From Microvirga sesbaniae (GTDB lineage: Bacteria > Pseudomonadota > Alphaproteobacteria > Rhizobiales > Beijerinckiaceae), in NCBI RefSeq assembly GCF_025460805.1, contig NZ_JAMXFJ010000004.1, positions 271,633 to 335,632 of the forward strand: DNA of 64,000 nt, written 5' to 3'. The notes under the pieces were generated by a model. It had not been told where the DNA came from. It saw only the letters and a list, made by a program, of their open reading frames with translations, and ran no database searches. Shown one piece after another: positions 7,776 to 19,182 of this stretch (its first letter is position 1; the number at the start of each line of letters is the position of its first letter). Both the position numbers and the translations under genes were made by a program.

Positions 7776-7812
7776 AGAAAAACCGCCCCGCATGGTCGTG
7801 CGAGGCGGCTTG
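7776..7812 (-). terminator. intrinsic terminator of the dioxygenase gene
   Basis: Read on the minus strand, AGCCGCCTCGCA pairs with TGCGGGGCGGTT around a short loop and is followed by a run of T (GGTTTTTCTTTG). It lies 40 nt past the stop at 7851. Confidence 0.8.
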
Positions 7813-7850
7813 AGGACGGCCGTCCTATTCGACGTGAGGGCAGAGCTCGC

Positions 7851-8789
7851 CTAGAGCGGCTTCAGGCCTGCCTCGATCTGCGCCCGGCGCGGCTCCAGGA
7901 AGGGCGGCAGGGCCAGGCTCTCACCCAGCTTGTCCATGGGCTCGTCCGTGGCGAAGCCCGGACCGTCCGTGGCGATTTCGAACAGGATCCCGTTCGGCTC
8001 CCGGAAGTAGAGACTCCGGAAGTAATAGCGATCGACCGGACCGCTGGAGGGTGCCCTGAGGGATTGCAGCCGCTCCCAGCACTCCTGATAGGTCTGCTCA
8101 TTGGGCGTCCGGAAGGCGACGTGGTGCACGCCCCCCGCCCCCGGACGGGCCGGGGACAGACCGGGCTCCACCGCGACGTGCAGCTCTGCGGCCGGACCGC
8201 CCTGGCCCATCTCGAACACATGGACCGGCGTGTCGCCGACCCGGTATTCCCGCGCGGCGCGCATGTCCATGGCCTCGGTCAGCACGCGGGCCGTCCGGTC
8301 GAGCTTCGGCACGCTGATCCGGATGGGGCCGAGGCCCCGGATCTGGTACTCGACCGGCACCGGGCTCTGCTCCCAGGGATGGACCTCGCCCTGCCCGCCG
8401 TCGTCGACGAGGCTGAGGCGCTGGCCCTCGAAATCCTCGAAATCGACCGTGAGGCGCCCGTCACGCTCCGCAATCGCCTCGCTGCGGATGTCGAGGCTTT
8501 TGAAGCGATCCCGCCACCATTGCAGCGCCTTCTCGCCGTTCACGCGCAGGGCCGTCTGCGAGATGCTGTGCGTGCCGCGCCGCTCGCGCTCGACGGGCCA
8601 GTCGAAGAACGTGATGTCCGTGCCGGGTGAGGCCTTCCCGTCCGCGTAGAACAGATGATAGGCGCTCACGTCATCCTGGTTCACCGTCTTCTTCACGAGG
8701 CGCATTCCCAAAGCCTGCGTATAGAAGGCGTGGTTGCGGGGCGCGTCTGCCGTGACGGCGGTCAAATGGTGAATTCCCGTCAGTTGCAT
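7851..8789 (-). CDS. ring-cleaving dioxygenase, VOC superfamily (MhqA/MhqO type)
   Basis: 312 residues with two vicinal-oxygen-chelate repeats. The first begins [20 protein letters not shown] and the second contains [13 protein letters not shown] and ends in GILFEIATD; these give the His, His, Glu metal site expected of extradiol-type enzymes. MhqA/MhqO-type relatives cleave hydroquinones and help with quinone stress. ATG 8789 follows GGAGAAAG; an upstream extension is not family-like. It is a single-gene unit ended by a clear terminator. The substrate remains an inference from family membership. Confidence 0.9.
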   Translation of the reverse strand: MQLTGIHHLTAVTADAPRNHAFYTQALGMRLVKKTVNQDDVSAYHLFYADGKASPGTDITFFDWPVERERRGTHSISQTALRVNGEKALQWWRDRFKSLDIRSEAIAERDGRLTVDFEDFEGQRLSLVDDGGQGEVHPWEQSPVPVEYQIRGLGPIRISVPKLDRTARVLTEAMDMRAAREYRVGDTPVHVFEMGQGGPAAELHVAVEPGLSPARPGAGGVHHVAFRTPNEQTYQECWERLQSLRAPSSGPVDRYYFRSLYFREPNGILFEIATDGPGFATDEPMDKLGESLALPPFLEPRRAQIEAGLKPL

Positions 8790-8934
8790 GGTGCTTTCTC
8801 CATCGAAGTTGCGATGAAGATAGACCCGCCGGAATGGCCTTGCGAGCCTCCGGGACGCCAAGGTGTTCTTGCCGAAATGCAAGAACACCCCGGCGGATGG
8901 CCGAGATGCTTGCAGAAATCGCGATATCGATCGG

Positions 8935-10371
8935 TCAGGCGGCTTTCGCCCGCAGATCGTCCGGAGTGACGTCCTCCGGGATCGGACAGCGATAATCCCG
9001 TCCGCCGGTGCGCTCCTTCAGCTCCGCCTTGGCGCGAAGAACGAGGTCCGGATTGCGCAGGCAGTCCGCGGCCGTGGCCGCCATGGCCTTGGCGGCCAGC
9101 ACCATGCCCTTATGGGCGGCCGGCAGGTTGCCCTGGGTGACGAGCTGCCACGTGTGGAACGGGGTGCCGATAGCGAAGCAGGCCGTATGGCATTGAACCG
9201 TCGGGACGATCCAGCTCACGTCGCCCACGTCGGTGGTGCCCATCATGACCTCCTCGCGGACCGGCATGGCGAGCACGCCATCGTGCAGGATCTTGGTCCT
9301 GAGCGAGAGATCGTGCGGCTTGACGCTCGCCAGGATCTCCTCGTCGGTGAGCGCCGCCTTCTGGAGCTTCTCGGCGAACGCGTAGTCGGCCGCGTCGAAG
9401 CCGGGCGGTCCGAGGCGGCGCATGTTCTCGTACATGGCCTCCTGGAGCGCCTTGTTGGGCACGACGTTGGAGGTGGCGTCCGTGATCTGAACCGAGACGG
9501 CGGTTTCCGTCATCAGGGCGGCGCCTTCCGCGATCTTCTTCACGCGCTCGAACAGCCGCTCGGCATCGGGCAGATGGGGCGAGCGCACGAGGTAGAGCGT
9601 TTCCGCGAAGGCCTGCACTACGTTGGGCGCGTCGCCTCCGGTGTTGGTGGTGGCGTAATGCACGCGGGCGTCGGACGGCATGTGCTCGCGCATGTAGTTC
9701 ACCCCCACGTTCATCAGCTCGACCGCATCGAGCGCGGACCGGCCCACATGGGGCGCTGCGGCCGCGTGCGCGGCGCGCCCTCTGAAGCGGAAATAGGCCT
9801 GGATGCAGGCGAGCGACGATGCGGTCTGCACCTCGTTCACCACGCTCGGGTGCCAGCAGAAGGCGGCGTCGAGATCGTCGAACAGGCCCGCGCGGGCCAT
9901 GAAGGTCTTGCCCGAGCCGCTCTCCTCCGCCGGGCAGCCGTAATACCGCACGGTCCCGGCGATTCCTTCCGCCTGAAGCGCATCCTTGAGGGCGACCGCA
10001 GCCAGGGCGGAACCGGCCCCCAGCAGGTTGTGGCCGCAGCCGTGGCCCGGCGTCCCCGCCACCGTCGGAGCATGGTCGAGACGCCCGGATTCCTGCGCGA
10101 GATCCGGCAGGGCATCGAACTCGCCCAGAATCCCGACCACGGGTCCGCCGCTTCCGAATTCAGCCATGAAGGCGGTCGCCATGCCGCCGACATTCGTCGT
10201 GATGCGGAAGCCCTCGCGCTCCAGAAGCGCAATCTGCTCGCCGACGGCGCGGTGTTCCTCGAAGGCGAGTTCGGGGGCGGCCCAGATGCGGTCGCTCAGA
10301 TCGCAATAGTCTTCGGCCTTGGCGTCCACATGACGGGCGATCGCCTCAAGGCTCAGTCGGTCGTTGTGCAT
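8935..10371 (-). CDS. M20 family amidohydrolase, AbgB-like
   Basis: 478 residues, matching AbgB (p-aminobenzoyl-glutamate hydrolase subunit B, about 480). Visible M20 features are [10 protein letters not shown], the metal-binding [14 protein letters not shown], the catalytic PAEESGSGK, and the lid segment [15 protein letters not shown], followed by [12 protein letters not shown]. The family hydrolyses amide bonds of p-aminobenzoyl-glutamate or related N-acyl amino acids. No AbgA partner or AbgT transporter is adjacent, so the substrate is open. I chose ATG 10371 ([20 protein letters not shown]), which aligns with family starts; ATG 10389 is also possible. Cytoplasmic. Confidence 0.88.
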   Translation of the reverse strand: MHNDRLSLEAIARHVDAKAEDYCDLSDRIWAAPELAFEEHRAVGEQIALLEREGFRITTNVGGMATAFMAEFGSGGPVVGILGEFDALPDLAQESGRLDHAPTVAGTPGHGCGHNLLGAGSALAAVALKDALQAEGIAGTVRYYGCPAEESGSGKTFMARAGLFDDLDAAFCWHPSVVNEVQTASSLACIQAYFRFRGRAAHAAAAPHVGRSALDAVELMNVGVNYMREHMPSDARVHYATTNTGGDAPNVVQAFAETLYLVRSPHLPDAERLFERVKKIAEGAALMTETAVSVQITDATSNVVPNKALQEAMYENMRRLGPPGFDAADYAFAEKLQKAALTDEEILASVKPHDLSLRTKILHDGVLAMPVREEVMMGTTDVGDVSWIVPTVQCHTACFAIGTPFHTWQLVTQGNLPAAHKGMVLAAKAMAATAADCLRNPDLVLRAKAELKERTGGRDYRCPIPEDVTPDDLRAKAA

Positions 10372-10556
10372 AACGTTATGGTGTCTCATGGGTGAAGAGT
10401 GGGCGAACACTATGGGCGAATGCCCGGACGGAAAAGAGCGGAGCTCCGCATTGCAGGCGAGACAAAACCGCATGCGTCCCGCACATGCTCGAGGCGCGGC
10501 CTGCGGACGCTCGTCCACGTGGGACATGGATGGGACATGGGTTGCGGGCGCCCGGT
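10372..10556. other. intergenic region with 12-bp palindrome
   Basis: Between the AbgB-like and ABC exporter genes. It contains GCGGAGCTCCGC at 10438-10449, a perfect palindrome that could be an operator for the AbgB-like gene. No ORF is convincing. Confidence 0.4.
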
Positions 10557-12410
<1,854 letters not shown>

Positions 12411-12747
12411 CGGCGCGTCTCTGGTCTCCGGCCCGAATCAGCCGGGCGGGGCGCAATGATGCAACACTCTTTGTCGCGAGGGTGACAATCGCGCGAAGTT
12501 GATGACCCGCTCGACGGCCGGGACGCCCCGACGGATTGTCCGGCGGAGCGCCGCTCGCACGGGTGGCGAGACCACGCGACGAGGCAGCGTTCGTCAGGAG
12601 GCGACCGATCGGGTTCATTGTTGCAGGTGGGATGAGCGCCATCCCGTCATTGATCCGTCCCGGCATTGACGGCCGTGTCGGTGATCGGATCATGAAACCG
12701 TTTTCAAGGGGGCGATGTGGCTGTATTCTGGGCGCTGGAGAACCGCC
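12411..12747. other. gene-free stretch
   Basis: Divergent upstream region of the ABC exporter and the 124-residue hypothetical gene. Only a short hairpin is seen (GGGATG/CATCCC, near 12630). Frames crossing it have poor codon usage. Confidence 0.4.
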
Positions 12748-13122
12748 ATGGTCGAGCTTGCGCCGGGCTCAGTCATTCTGTGGGATACCCTCAAGTTGTC
12801 GGCCGAGCCGTTGCGAGGGCGCTGCGATATTTTGGTCGTGGCCCGGGTGAAGGTCCAGACGAGCGGACGAAAAGACTTCGACGAGTATCGCATCAATTTC
12901 GAGCTGAACAGACATCACGGCCTCGTGTCCCATGACACCGAAGTCCTATCGCCGGCCGCTGGAGCCGATGAGCCGCTCTGGCGATATTCGGGACGTCGCG
13001 ACCTTGTCGTGGCGGTCAAGAACCGCTTTCTCACCACGCAGCTGTACTCGCACGTTGCCGGCCAGCTGGGCTGGACCCCTGAGCCGCGCGTGGATTTGGT
13101 GCGGGCGCCCCTGGACCCTTGA
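12748..13122 (+). CDS. hypothetical protein
   Basis: 124 residues beginning MVELAPGSVILWDTLKL. ATG 12748 is chosen over an in-frame ATG 11 codons earlier because GGAG lies 7 nt before it. No signal peptide, membrane helix or recognised domain; mixed alpha/beta composition with one cysteine. Codon use is less GC-rich at third positions than in neighbours, which may reflect low expression or transfer. It converges on the HerA-like gene (52-nt gap). Confidence 0.6.
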   Translation: MVELAPGSVILWDTLKLSAEPLRGRCDILVVARVKVQTSGRKDFDEYRINFELNRHHGLVSHDTEVLSPAAGADEPLWRYSGRRDLVVAVKNRFLTTQLYSHVAGQLGWTPEPRVDLVRAPLDP

Positions 13123-13174
13123 TCCGCGAACGGGTGAGCCGTCTGCGTCCCCTCGGCGTCCATGACGGCAGGAA

Positions 13175-14719
13175 CTACCCCACGGCAAACAGATCGCGCG
13201 TCTCGGGCGCGGGCGGCTCCTCGAAGGCGTTCGGATCGCCCGGACCGGTCTCCCAGCCGAGATCGGGAAGCGCGATGATGCGCAGGCCCCGCGGGTCGTT
13301 GCGGGTCACGACGATGTTGCGGCTTTCCATATAGGCGATGAGGCGCCGGGCGCGGCCGGGCGAGCGGCTGCCGCAGGCCCGCGCGATCTCGCCGTCCGGC
13401 GGGCAGGCCGAGCCTTCCATGGCGGCCCGGGCGATGAGCAGGAAGACGCCCTGGATGTCCTCGGCGAGGTCCGCCGCGACGGCGACCGCGCGGTCCCATT
13501 CGGAGCCTTCGGCCGTCGCCGTATCGACGCCCGCGCGGGCGACCGCCAGACGGCGGCGGAAGGCATTGAGGTTCAGCGGCTCGCCGGAGACCCGGCGGAT
13601 GCGGCAGCGGACGAGGAAGTCCTGGTAGAGCACGGCCACCGACCGGAAGGCGGCCTCCGGATCGTCGAGGATTTCGCGCAGGATCGCATCGAGGGCGGCC
13701 TCGCGCTCGGCCTTGGACTGCTCGGTTTCCTCGGGCTGCGCCTCGGGCGCTGCGGCGGGCCGGGTGCGGGCGAGCTGGGCCAGAAGATCGTTGGTGGACG
13801 GCGCCGGAGGCGGCGGTGGCGCGCGGCGGGGCATGGCCGGACGGGCGATCACCTCATCCTGGCCGGCCTTGAAGATGAGATCACGGGCCTCTTCCTTGGG
13901 CTGCTCCGGAAGCGGCATGAGCTTGAAAGTGCCGCTGCGGGTCGAGGTTTCGACGGTGCCGATGCGGATCGGCAGGGGACGGCGCGACAGGGCCGGGCCG
14001 AGAGCCACGAAATGGCCGCGCTCGAGGTCGCGGAACATCTCGGCCTGGCGGCGCTCCATGCCCAGGAGATCGGCCGCGCGGGCCATGTCGATGTCGAGGA
14101 AGGTGCGGCCCATGAGGAAGTTCGAGGCCTCCGCGGCCACATTCTTGGCGAGCTTGGCGAGGCGCTGGGTCGCGATGATTCCGGCCAGCCCGCGCTTGCG
14201 GCCGCGGCACATGAGGTTGGTCATGGCCCCGAGCGACACCTTCCGGGCCTCGTCCGAGACGTCGCCTGCGGCCGCGGGCGCGAAGAGCTGCGCCTCGTCC
14301 ACCACCACGAGCATCGGATACCAGTAGTCGCGCTCCGCATCGAAGAGGCCGCCGAGGAAGGCCGCCGCGCAGCGCATCTGGGCCTCGGCGTCGAGGCCCT
14401 CCAGGCTCAGCACCACGGAGACCCGGTGCTGGCGCACGCGGGCGGCGATGCGCTGCAAGTCGCCCTCGCTGCGGGACGCATCGACCACCACGTGGCCGAA
14501 CCTGTCCGCGAGCGTGACGAAATCGCCCTCCGGGTCGATGATGGCCTGCTGGACGAGACTGGCGCTCTGCTCGAGGAGGCGTCGCAGGAGATGCGACTTG
14601 CCGGACCCGGAATTGCCCTGGACGAGCAGACGCGTCGCCAGAAGCTCCTCGAGATCGAGCAGTGCCGATTGTCCACCCGGTGCGGAAGACGCCACGCCCA
14701 TGTCGATGCCGACCTTCAT
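13175..14719 (-). CDS. HerA-like (DUF87) ATPase
   Basis: 514 residues. Walker A GNSGSGKS (35-42) and Walker B LVVVDEAQLF (D141, E142) frame a HerA/FtsK-type motor domain, with IIDPEGDF and a sensor-like GIIATQRLAKLAKNVAAEASNF. A proline-rich linker (about 330-350) leads to a C-terminal region with a winged-helix look (residues 370-500). HerA-type ATPases work as hexamers on DNA ends, usually with the nuclease NurA; no NurA or other nuclease is adjacent. ATG 14719 follows GGGAGG. Likely a chromosomal DNA-processing or defence-linked ATPase of unknown role. Confidence 0.85.
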   Translation of the reverse strand: MKVGIDMGVASSAPGGQSALLDLEELLATRLLVQGNSGSGKSHLLRRLLEQSASLVQQAIIDPEGDFVTLADRFGHVVVDASRSEGDLQRIAARVRQHRVSVVLSLEGLDAEAQMRCAAAFLGGLFDAERDYWYPMLVVVDEAQLFAPAAAGDVSDEARKVSLGAMTNLMCRGRKRGLAGIIATQRLAKLAKNVAAEASNFLMGRTFLDIDMARAADLLGMERRQAEMFRDLERGHFVALGPALSRRPLPIRIGTVETSTRSGTFKLMPLPEQPKEEARDLIFKAGQDEVIARPAMPRRAPPPPPAPSTNDLLAQLARTRPAAAPEAQPEETEQSKAEREAALDAILREILDDPEAAFRSVAVLYQDFLVRCRIRRVSGEPLNLNAFRRRLAVARAGVDTATAEGSEWDRAVAVAADLAEDIQGVFLLIARAAMEGSACPPDGEIARACGSRSPGRARRLIAYMESRNIVVTRNDPRGLRIIALPDLGWETGPGDPNAFEEPPAPETRDLFAVG

Positions 14720-14919
14720 CAGCCTCCCTCTTGCCGTCCAAGAAACGATCCGGTTCGGTCCTAACACGGCAAGGCTTAAGGAAGTGCCCGGTCGCGATCA
14801 GTCCTCCACAGGCGAAATACGCTGTCCCCGGGCATGACGCCGCAGGTTTGCACGAAACATGTCCGCCCCGGACCATTGACCCGCACGATGTCCGCGGACG
14901 TCGATGCGGAAGAGGGTCG

Positions 14920-15231
14920 ATGAACGTCGCGCCTCCCGTCCTTCATGCCGCTCCGGCTGTCGTCGGAGAACAGGGAAGCCCACCGCGGATCCTTGAGGCT
15001 GCCGCCGGCCGGTCCGCCATTCAGAAGGTCGATCCCGACGGCCCCATGCTTCCGCCGGCCGGGGCGGCGCGGGCCGATACGGTCGTTGTGACGGCCGGAA
15101 CGGTCCTGCTGCTGATTCTGGCCGTCGCGTTCTCTGGACCTGTTCCCCCGGCGGCGGTGATCGTCTCAAGCATCGGACGCAAAAGTGGGAACCGCTTTTG
15201 CGTGGAAAGATGCTCCCAAATAAAAGCTTAA
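14920..15231 (+). CDS. possible small membrane protein
   Basis: 103-residue frame with GGAAGAGGG shortly before ATG 14920 and one strong transmembrane segment (VVVTAGTVLLLILAVAFSG, about residues 57-75). The last 20 residues are encoded by a family A intergenic repeat, so the natural C-terminus may be repeat-derived. No homology recognised. The gene is doubtful. Confidence 0.35.
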   Translation: MNVAPPVLHAAPAVVGEQGSPPRILEAAAGRSAIQKVDPDGPMLPPAGAARADTVVVTAGTVLLLILAVAFSGPVPPAAVIVSSIGRKSGNRFCVERCSQIKA

Positions 15232-15239
15232 AGCATCGG
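15168..15239. repeat. dispersed intergenic repeat, family A (variant)
   Basis: Starts AGCATCGGACGCAAAAGTGG, has the inverted GCAAAAGTGGGAACCGCTTTTGC stem split across 15179-15201, and ends AAAGCATCGGG. Same AAAAGTGG...GCATCGG signature as the copies at 5008, 24735, 29741 and 44862. Confidence 0.7.
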
Positions 15240-15379
15240 GCGTGAGTTCGGTGGCACGTCTGTTGCTTGGGCCGGTGCGGGCGAGTGGGCCCGGCACCGG
15301 CGCCGTCCTGCATTCCTCAGCGCCACGCGGATCGCCCCCGACGGAGCGTGACTCGACACCAGGGGGTTCTCCCGGTATA

Positions 15380-15399
15380 ATGACTGTCCAGTCAGTCAT
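15380..15399. promoter_or_regulatory. putative operator of the TetR regulator
   Basis: ATGACTG (15380-15386) and CAGTCAT (15393-15399) form a 7-6-7 palindrome, with an overlapping 6-2-6 palindrome TGACTG-TC-CAGTCA at 15381-15394. It ends three bases before the TetR start codon, a position suited to autorepression of the efflux operon. Confidence 0.75.
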
Positions 15400-15402
15400 T
15401 TC

Positions 15403-16065
15403 ATGGTTGGGCAGATTGTGAGCGCTGGGCGAGGATCGAAACGGAAGGCCCCGGCCAGGAGCGAGGGCGAGCGTCAGGCCAAGCTCCAGGCGATCCTGGA
15501 CGCGGCGCTCGACGTCTTTCTCGAGAAGGGCTTCGCCGATGCCCGCCTCGACGACGTCGCCTCCAGGGCCGGGGTCGCCAAAGGCACCCTTTATCTCTAT
15601 GTGCCTTCCAAGCAGGCCCTGTTCGAGGCCATGGTGCGCTCCGGCATCGGCGGCCCGGTCGGGGCTATCGAGCAGACGATCCCCGATCCTCACGTCTCGG
15701 CGGAGGATCAGCTGCGGGCGCTGTTCCATTTCCTGAGGACGGAGATCCTCGGCACGCGCCGGCGCGACATCGTCCGCCTGCTCCTGATGGAAGCAAGCCG
15801 CTTTCCCGAACTCGCGGAGGTCTATCATCGGGAGGTGATCGCCCGGGGCTTACGGATCCTGCGCAGCATCGCCGAACGGGGTGTCGCCCGGGGCGAGTTC
15901 CGCTCCGACGAGATCGTGCGCTTCCCCCAATTGGCGATTGCCCCGGCGCTCGTCGCCCTGCTTTGGACCAGCCTGTTCCAGCGCCTCGATCCCATCGACA
16001 TCGAGGCGATGCTGGAGGCGCATCTGACGCTCCTGATGAGGGCGCTGAAAGGGCATCCCTCATGA
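15403..16065 (+). CDS. TetR/AcrR family regulator of the efflux operon
   Basis: 220 residues. The N-terminal helix-turn-helix is clear (residues about 27-73, ILDAALDVFLEKGF ... VASRAGVAKGTLYLYVPSK), followed by an all-helical ligand domain. It overlaps the next gene by 4 nt (ATGA), so it heads the HlyD-ABC-permease operon and probably represses it through the palindrome directly upstream. Layout resembles E. coli cecR-ybhG-ybhF-ybhS. No ribosome site precedes ATG 15403; a GTG at 15418 is an alternative, or the mRNA may be nearly leaderless. Confidence 0.92.
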   Translation: MVGQIVSAGRGSKRKAPARSEGERQAKLQAILDAALDVFLEKGFADARLDDVASRAGVAKGTLYLYVPSKQALFEAMVRSGIGGPVGAIEQTIPDPHVSAEDQLRALFHFLRTEILGTRRRDIVRLLLMEASRFPELAEVYHREVIARGLRILRSIAERGVARGEFRSDEIVRFPQLAIAPALVALLWTSLFQRLDPIDIEAMLEAHLTLLMRALKGHPS

Positions 16066-17048
16066 AGACCGTGCGGCTTGTCTTTCTGGTCGTGCTGCTT
16101 CTCGCCGGGGGAGCCGCCGCCTGGTTCTTCTGGCCACGCCCGGACGACACAATCCGATTCCAGGGTTATGTGGAAGGCTATCTCGTGTTCATGGCCCCCG
16201 AGGAGGGCGGGCGCATCGAGGAGCTGAAGGTCGATTCCGGCGACCACGTCGGCGAGGGCGCGCTGCTCTTCAGGCTCGACGCATCGGTGCAGGCCGCGCA
16301 GCGCGACGAGGCCGATGCGAAGCTGCAGCAGGCGCGCGCGCAGCTCGCCAACCTGCGGGCGGCCCTCCAGCGTCCCGAAGAGATCGCCGTTCTCGAGGCC
16401 CAGGAAGCGCGCGCGCAGGCGCAGCTCGGCCTGTCGCAGGCGGAACTCGACCGGCAGAAGGCCCTGTTCGAGCGCGGCATCGCCGCAAAGGCGCAGTACG
16501 ATCAGGCGCGAACGGCCTTCGAACGCGACAAGGCCGCCCTCGCCGAAGTGCAGCGGCTGATCCAGGCCGGGCAGATTGCCGGGCGGTCGGCGGAGATCGC
16601 CGCCGCCGAGGCGGCCGTGCAGGCGAACGAGGCGGCCCTGATGCAGACCGAGACCCGGCTTGCCAAGCGCCAGGTGAAGGCGCCGTCCGACGCCCAGGTG
16701 CAGGACGTCTATTTCCGCGCGGGAGAGACGGTGAGTGCGGGCCAGCCGGTGCTCGCCCTCCTGCCGCCCGCCAACCGGCGCATCCGCTTCTACGTGCCGG
16801 AGCCCCGGCTCGCGACGGTGGCCCTGGGCCAGATGGTCGGCCTGTCGTGCGACAGCTGCAAGGATGGGCTCCAGGCCCGTGTCAGCTTCATCTCCGGCGA
16901 GGCCGAGTTCACCCCGCCGGTGATCTTCAGCGAGCAGGAGCGGGCGAAGCTCGTGTTCCGCGTCGAGGCGCGTCCGCTCGACGGCGCCGACCTGCCCATC
17001 GGCCTGCCAGTCACCGTCACGCCCGCTGGGCCGGAGCCGCAACCATGA
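16062..17048 (+). CDS. HlyD/MFP family efflux adaptor (YbhG-like)
   Basis: 328 residues. An uncleaved N-terminal anchor (LVFLVVLLLAGGAAAWFF) is followed by the lipoyl-like half motif EGYLVFMAPEEGGRIEELKV, a long coiled-coil hairpin (about residues 70-215, alanine, glutamine and arginine rich) and the second half barrel RQVKAPSDAQVQDVYFRAGE. It should sit in the periplasm, linking the ABC pump to an outer-membrane channel. Starts and ends in 4-nt overlaps with its neighbours, so translation is coupled. Confidence 0.93.
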   Translation: MKTVRLVFLVVLLLAGGAAAWFFWPRPDDTIRFQGYVEGYLVFMAPEEGGRIEELKVDSGDHVGEGALLFRLDASVQAAQRDEADAKLQQARAQLANLRAALQRPEEIAVLEAQEARAQAQLGLSQAELDRQKALFERGIAAKAQYDQARTAFERDKAALAEVQRLIQAGQIAGRSAEIAAAEAAVQANEAALMQTETRLAKRQVKAPSDAQVQDVYFRAGETVSAGQPVLALLPPANRRIRFYVPEPRLATVALGQMVGLSCDSCKDGLQARVSFISGEAEFTPPVIFSEQERAKLVFRVEARPLDGADLPIGLPVTVTPAGPEPQP

Positions 17049-18010
17049 CCATGGATGTCGCAGCGCCCCGTCGTCCGGCAGCCGCCGATCCCGAGATCGT
17101 CATCGACGTGGAGGGGCTCACCAAGTCGTTCGGTGGACGGCCCGTGGTGAAGAACCTGTCCATGCAGGTTCGGCGCGGGCTGATCTACGGCTTTCTCGGT
17201 CCCAACGGCAGCGGCAAGACCACGACGATCCGCATGCTGTGCGGGCTGCTGACGCCCGACAGCGGACACGGCACCTGCCTGGGCTACGACATCCTCACGC
17301 AATCGGCCGAGATCAAGCGCCACGTGGGCTACATGACGCAGAAGTTCTCACTCTATACGGACCTGTCGATCCGCGAGAACCTCGAATTCGTCGCCAGGGT
17401 CTACAATCTCGCCGATCCGCGACAGGCGGCGCGCGATGCCATCCGGCGTCTCGGCCTCGAGAACCGCGCCGAGCAGCTCGCGGGCGAATTGTCCGGCGGC
17501 TGGAAGCAGCGTCTCGCGCTCGGCGCCTGCATCCTGCCAGAGCCGCAGCTTCTTCTCCTCGACGAACCGACCGCCGGGGTCGACCCGAAGGCGCGGCGGG
17601 ATTTCTGGGACGAGATCCATGCGCTCGCCCACGAGGGCATGACCGTGCTCGTCTCGACCCATTACATGGACGAGGCCGAGCGCTGCCACGAGATCGCCTA
17701 CATCGCCTACGGGGAACTGCTCACGCAGGGCACCGTCGCCGAGGTCGTGGCGAACGCGCATCTGGCGACCTACACGGTCACCGGACCCGGTCTCGCGGAC
17801 CTCGCCGAGCGGCTCAGGTCTCTCGACGGCGTCGACATGGTGGCGCCCTTCGGCATGGCCCTGCACGTGAGCGGGCGCGACGGCGCGAGGCTCGACGCCG
17901 CGACGCGGGAGCTGCGCGAGCACGGGCCGCAGCACTGGGAGCCCGGGGAGGCGACGCTCGAGGACGTGTTCATCGATCTGATGAGCCGGTCGAAGGACAA
18001 TTTCGGATGA
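17045..18010 (+). CDS. ABC transporter ATPase (YbhF-type)
   Basis: 321 residues, one ATPase domain. Walker A GPNGSGKTT (52-60), Q-loop MTQKFSLY, signature LSGGWKQR (149-156), Walker B LLLLDEPTAGVDP (169-181) and switch VSTHYMDEAER are all intact. Unlike E. coli YbhF it has a single nucleotide-binding domain, so the working pump probably uses a homodimer. It powers the ABC-2 permease encoded next (4-nt overlap). Confidence 0.95.
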   Translation: MTMDVAAPRRPAAADPEIVIDVEGLTKSFGGRPVVKNLSMQVRRGLIYGFLGPNGSGKTTTIRMLCGLLTPDSGHGTCLGYDILTQSAEIKRHVGYMTQKFSLYTDLSIRENLEFVARVYNLADPRQAARDAIRRLGLENRAEQLAGELSGGWKQRLALGACILPEPQLLLLDEPTAGVDPKARRDFWDEIHALAHEGMTVLVSTHYMDEAERCHEIAYIAYGELLTQGTVAEVVANAHLATYTVTGPGLADLAERLRSLDGVDMVAPFGMALHVSGRDGARLDAATRELREHGPQHWEPGEATLEDVFIDLMSRSKDNFG

Positions 18011-19179
18011 GCGCCGGGATCAGCGACGTCGACCGGCGCACGCGGGGTTTCAGGGCCTCGCTGATGCGCTTCGGCGCCGCCTTCATCAAGGAGCTGATCC
18101 AGCTCCGGCGCGACCGCATCACCTTCGCGATGATGATCATGATCCCGCTTCTGCAACTCACCCTGTTCGGCTACGCGATCAACACCAGCCCCAGGCATCT
18201 GCCCACCGCCGTTCTCGTGCAGGACGACAGCGCCTTCGCCCGGTCGTTCGTCGCGGCGATGCGCGCGACCGACTATTTCGACATCTCGACGGCGGCCGCG
18301 AGCGAGGAAGAGCTCGACCGCCTGATCCTCTCCGGCAAGGTGCTCTTCGGCGTGCAGATCCCGGCGCATTTCGGGCGCGACCTGATGCGCGGTGAGCGGC
18401 CCGCGCTCCTGGTCGTGGCGGATGCCGCCGACCCGACGGCGACCGGCAGCGCCATCGCGGCCCTGCAGGGGCTCTCGTCCCAGGTGTTCTCCCGCGAGCT
18501 CACCGGTCCGGCGGCGAGCCTCGCGCCGCGGCCGCTGCCTTACGAACTGCGCGTGCATCAGCGCTACAACCCGGCGGGCGAGACGCGCCTCAACATCGTG
18601 CCGGGCCTCATGGGGCTGATCCTGACCCTCACCATGCTGATCTTCACGGCGCTCTCGGTGACCCGCGAGATCGAGCGCGGCACCATGGAGAGCCTGCTCG
18701 CCATGCCGATCCGCCCGGTCGAGATCATGCTTGGCAAGATCGCCCCCTATCTGCTGGTCGGCGGCGTGCAGATGACCATCATCCTGGTCGCCGCAAGGCT
18801 CCTGTTCGACATCCCGGTGATCGGCAGCCTGTGGCTCCTCGTCGGTCTGACGCTTCTCTTCATCCTGGCCAATCTCTCGATCGGCTACACCTTCTCGACC
18901 ATCGCCCAGAACCAGCTCCAGGCGATGCAGATGTCGTTCTTCTTCTTCCTGCCGAACATCCTCCTGTCCGGCTTCATGTTCCCGTTCAAGGGCATGCCGG
19001 GCTGGGCGCAGGCGGTCGGCGAGATCCTGCCGCTGACCCATTACCTGCGCATCGTGCGGGGAATCATGCTCAAGGGCGCGACCTTCACGGATCTGCAGAC
19101 CGACGTGCTGGCGCTCGCGGTCTTCACCCTGTTCGCCATGGGCGTGGCGGTGGCGCGCTTCCGCCAGACCCTCGATTGA
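18007..19179 (+). CDS. ABC-2 type permease (YbhS/YbhR-like)
   Basis: 390 residues with the ABC2 layout: one transmembrane helix near the N-terminus (FAMMIMIPLLQLTLFGYAI), a periplasmic domain of about 170 residues and five C-terminal helices starting at IVPGLMGLILTLTMLIF. Contains the family motif ERGTMESLLAMPIRP. Last gene of the operon; it ends 3 nt before the convergent MFS gene. Function: export of a drug-like or lipid-like compound. Confidence 0.94.
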   Translation: MSAGISDVDRRTRGFRASLMRFGAAFIKELIQLRRDRITFAMMIMIPLLQLTLFGYAINTSPRHLPTAVLVQDDSAFARSFVAAMRATDYFDISTAAASEEELDRLILSGKVLFGVQIPAHFGRDLMRGERPALLVVADAADPTATGSAIAALQGLSSQVFSRELTGPAASLAPRPLPYELRVHQRYNPAGETRLNIVPGLMGLILTLTMLIFTALSVTREIERGTMESLLAMPIRPVEIMLGKIAPYLLVGGVQMTIILVAARLLFDIPVIGSLWLLVGLTLLFILANLSIGYTFSTIAQNQLQAMQMSFFFFLPNILLSGFMFPFKGMPGWAQAVGEILPLTHYLRIVRGIMLKGATFTDLQTDVLALAVFTLFAMGVAVARFRQTLD

Positions 19180-19182
19180 GGA

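Noticed and set aside
14798..15313. Minus-strand open frame of 171 codons
   Set aside because: Arginine/proline-rich shadow without ribosome site or domain; it crosses a family A repeat.
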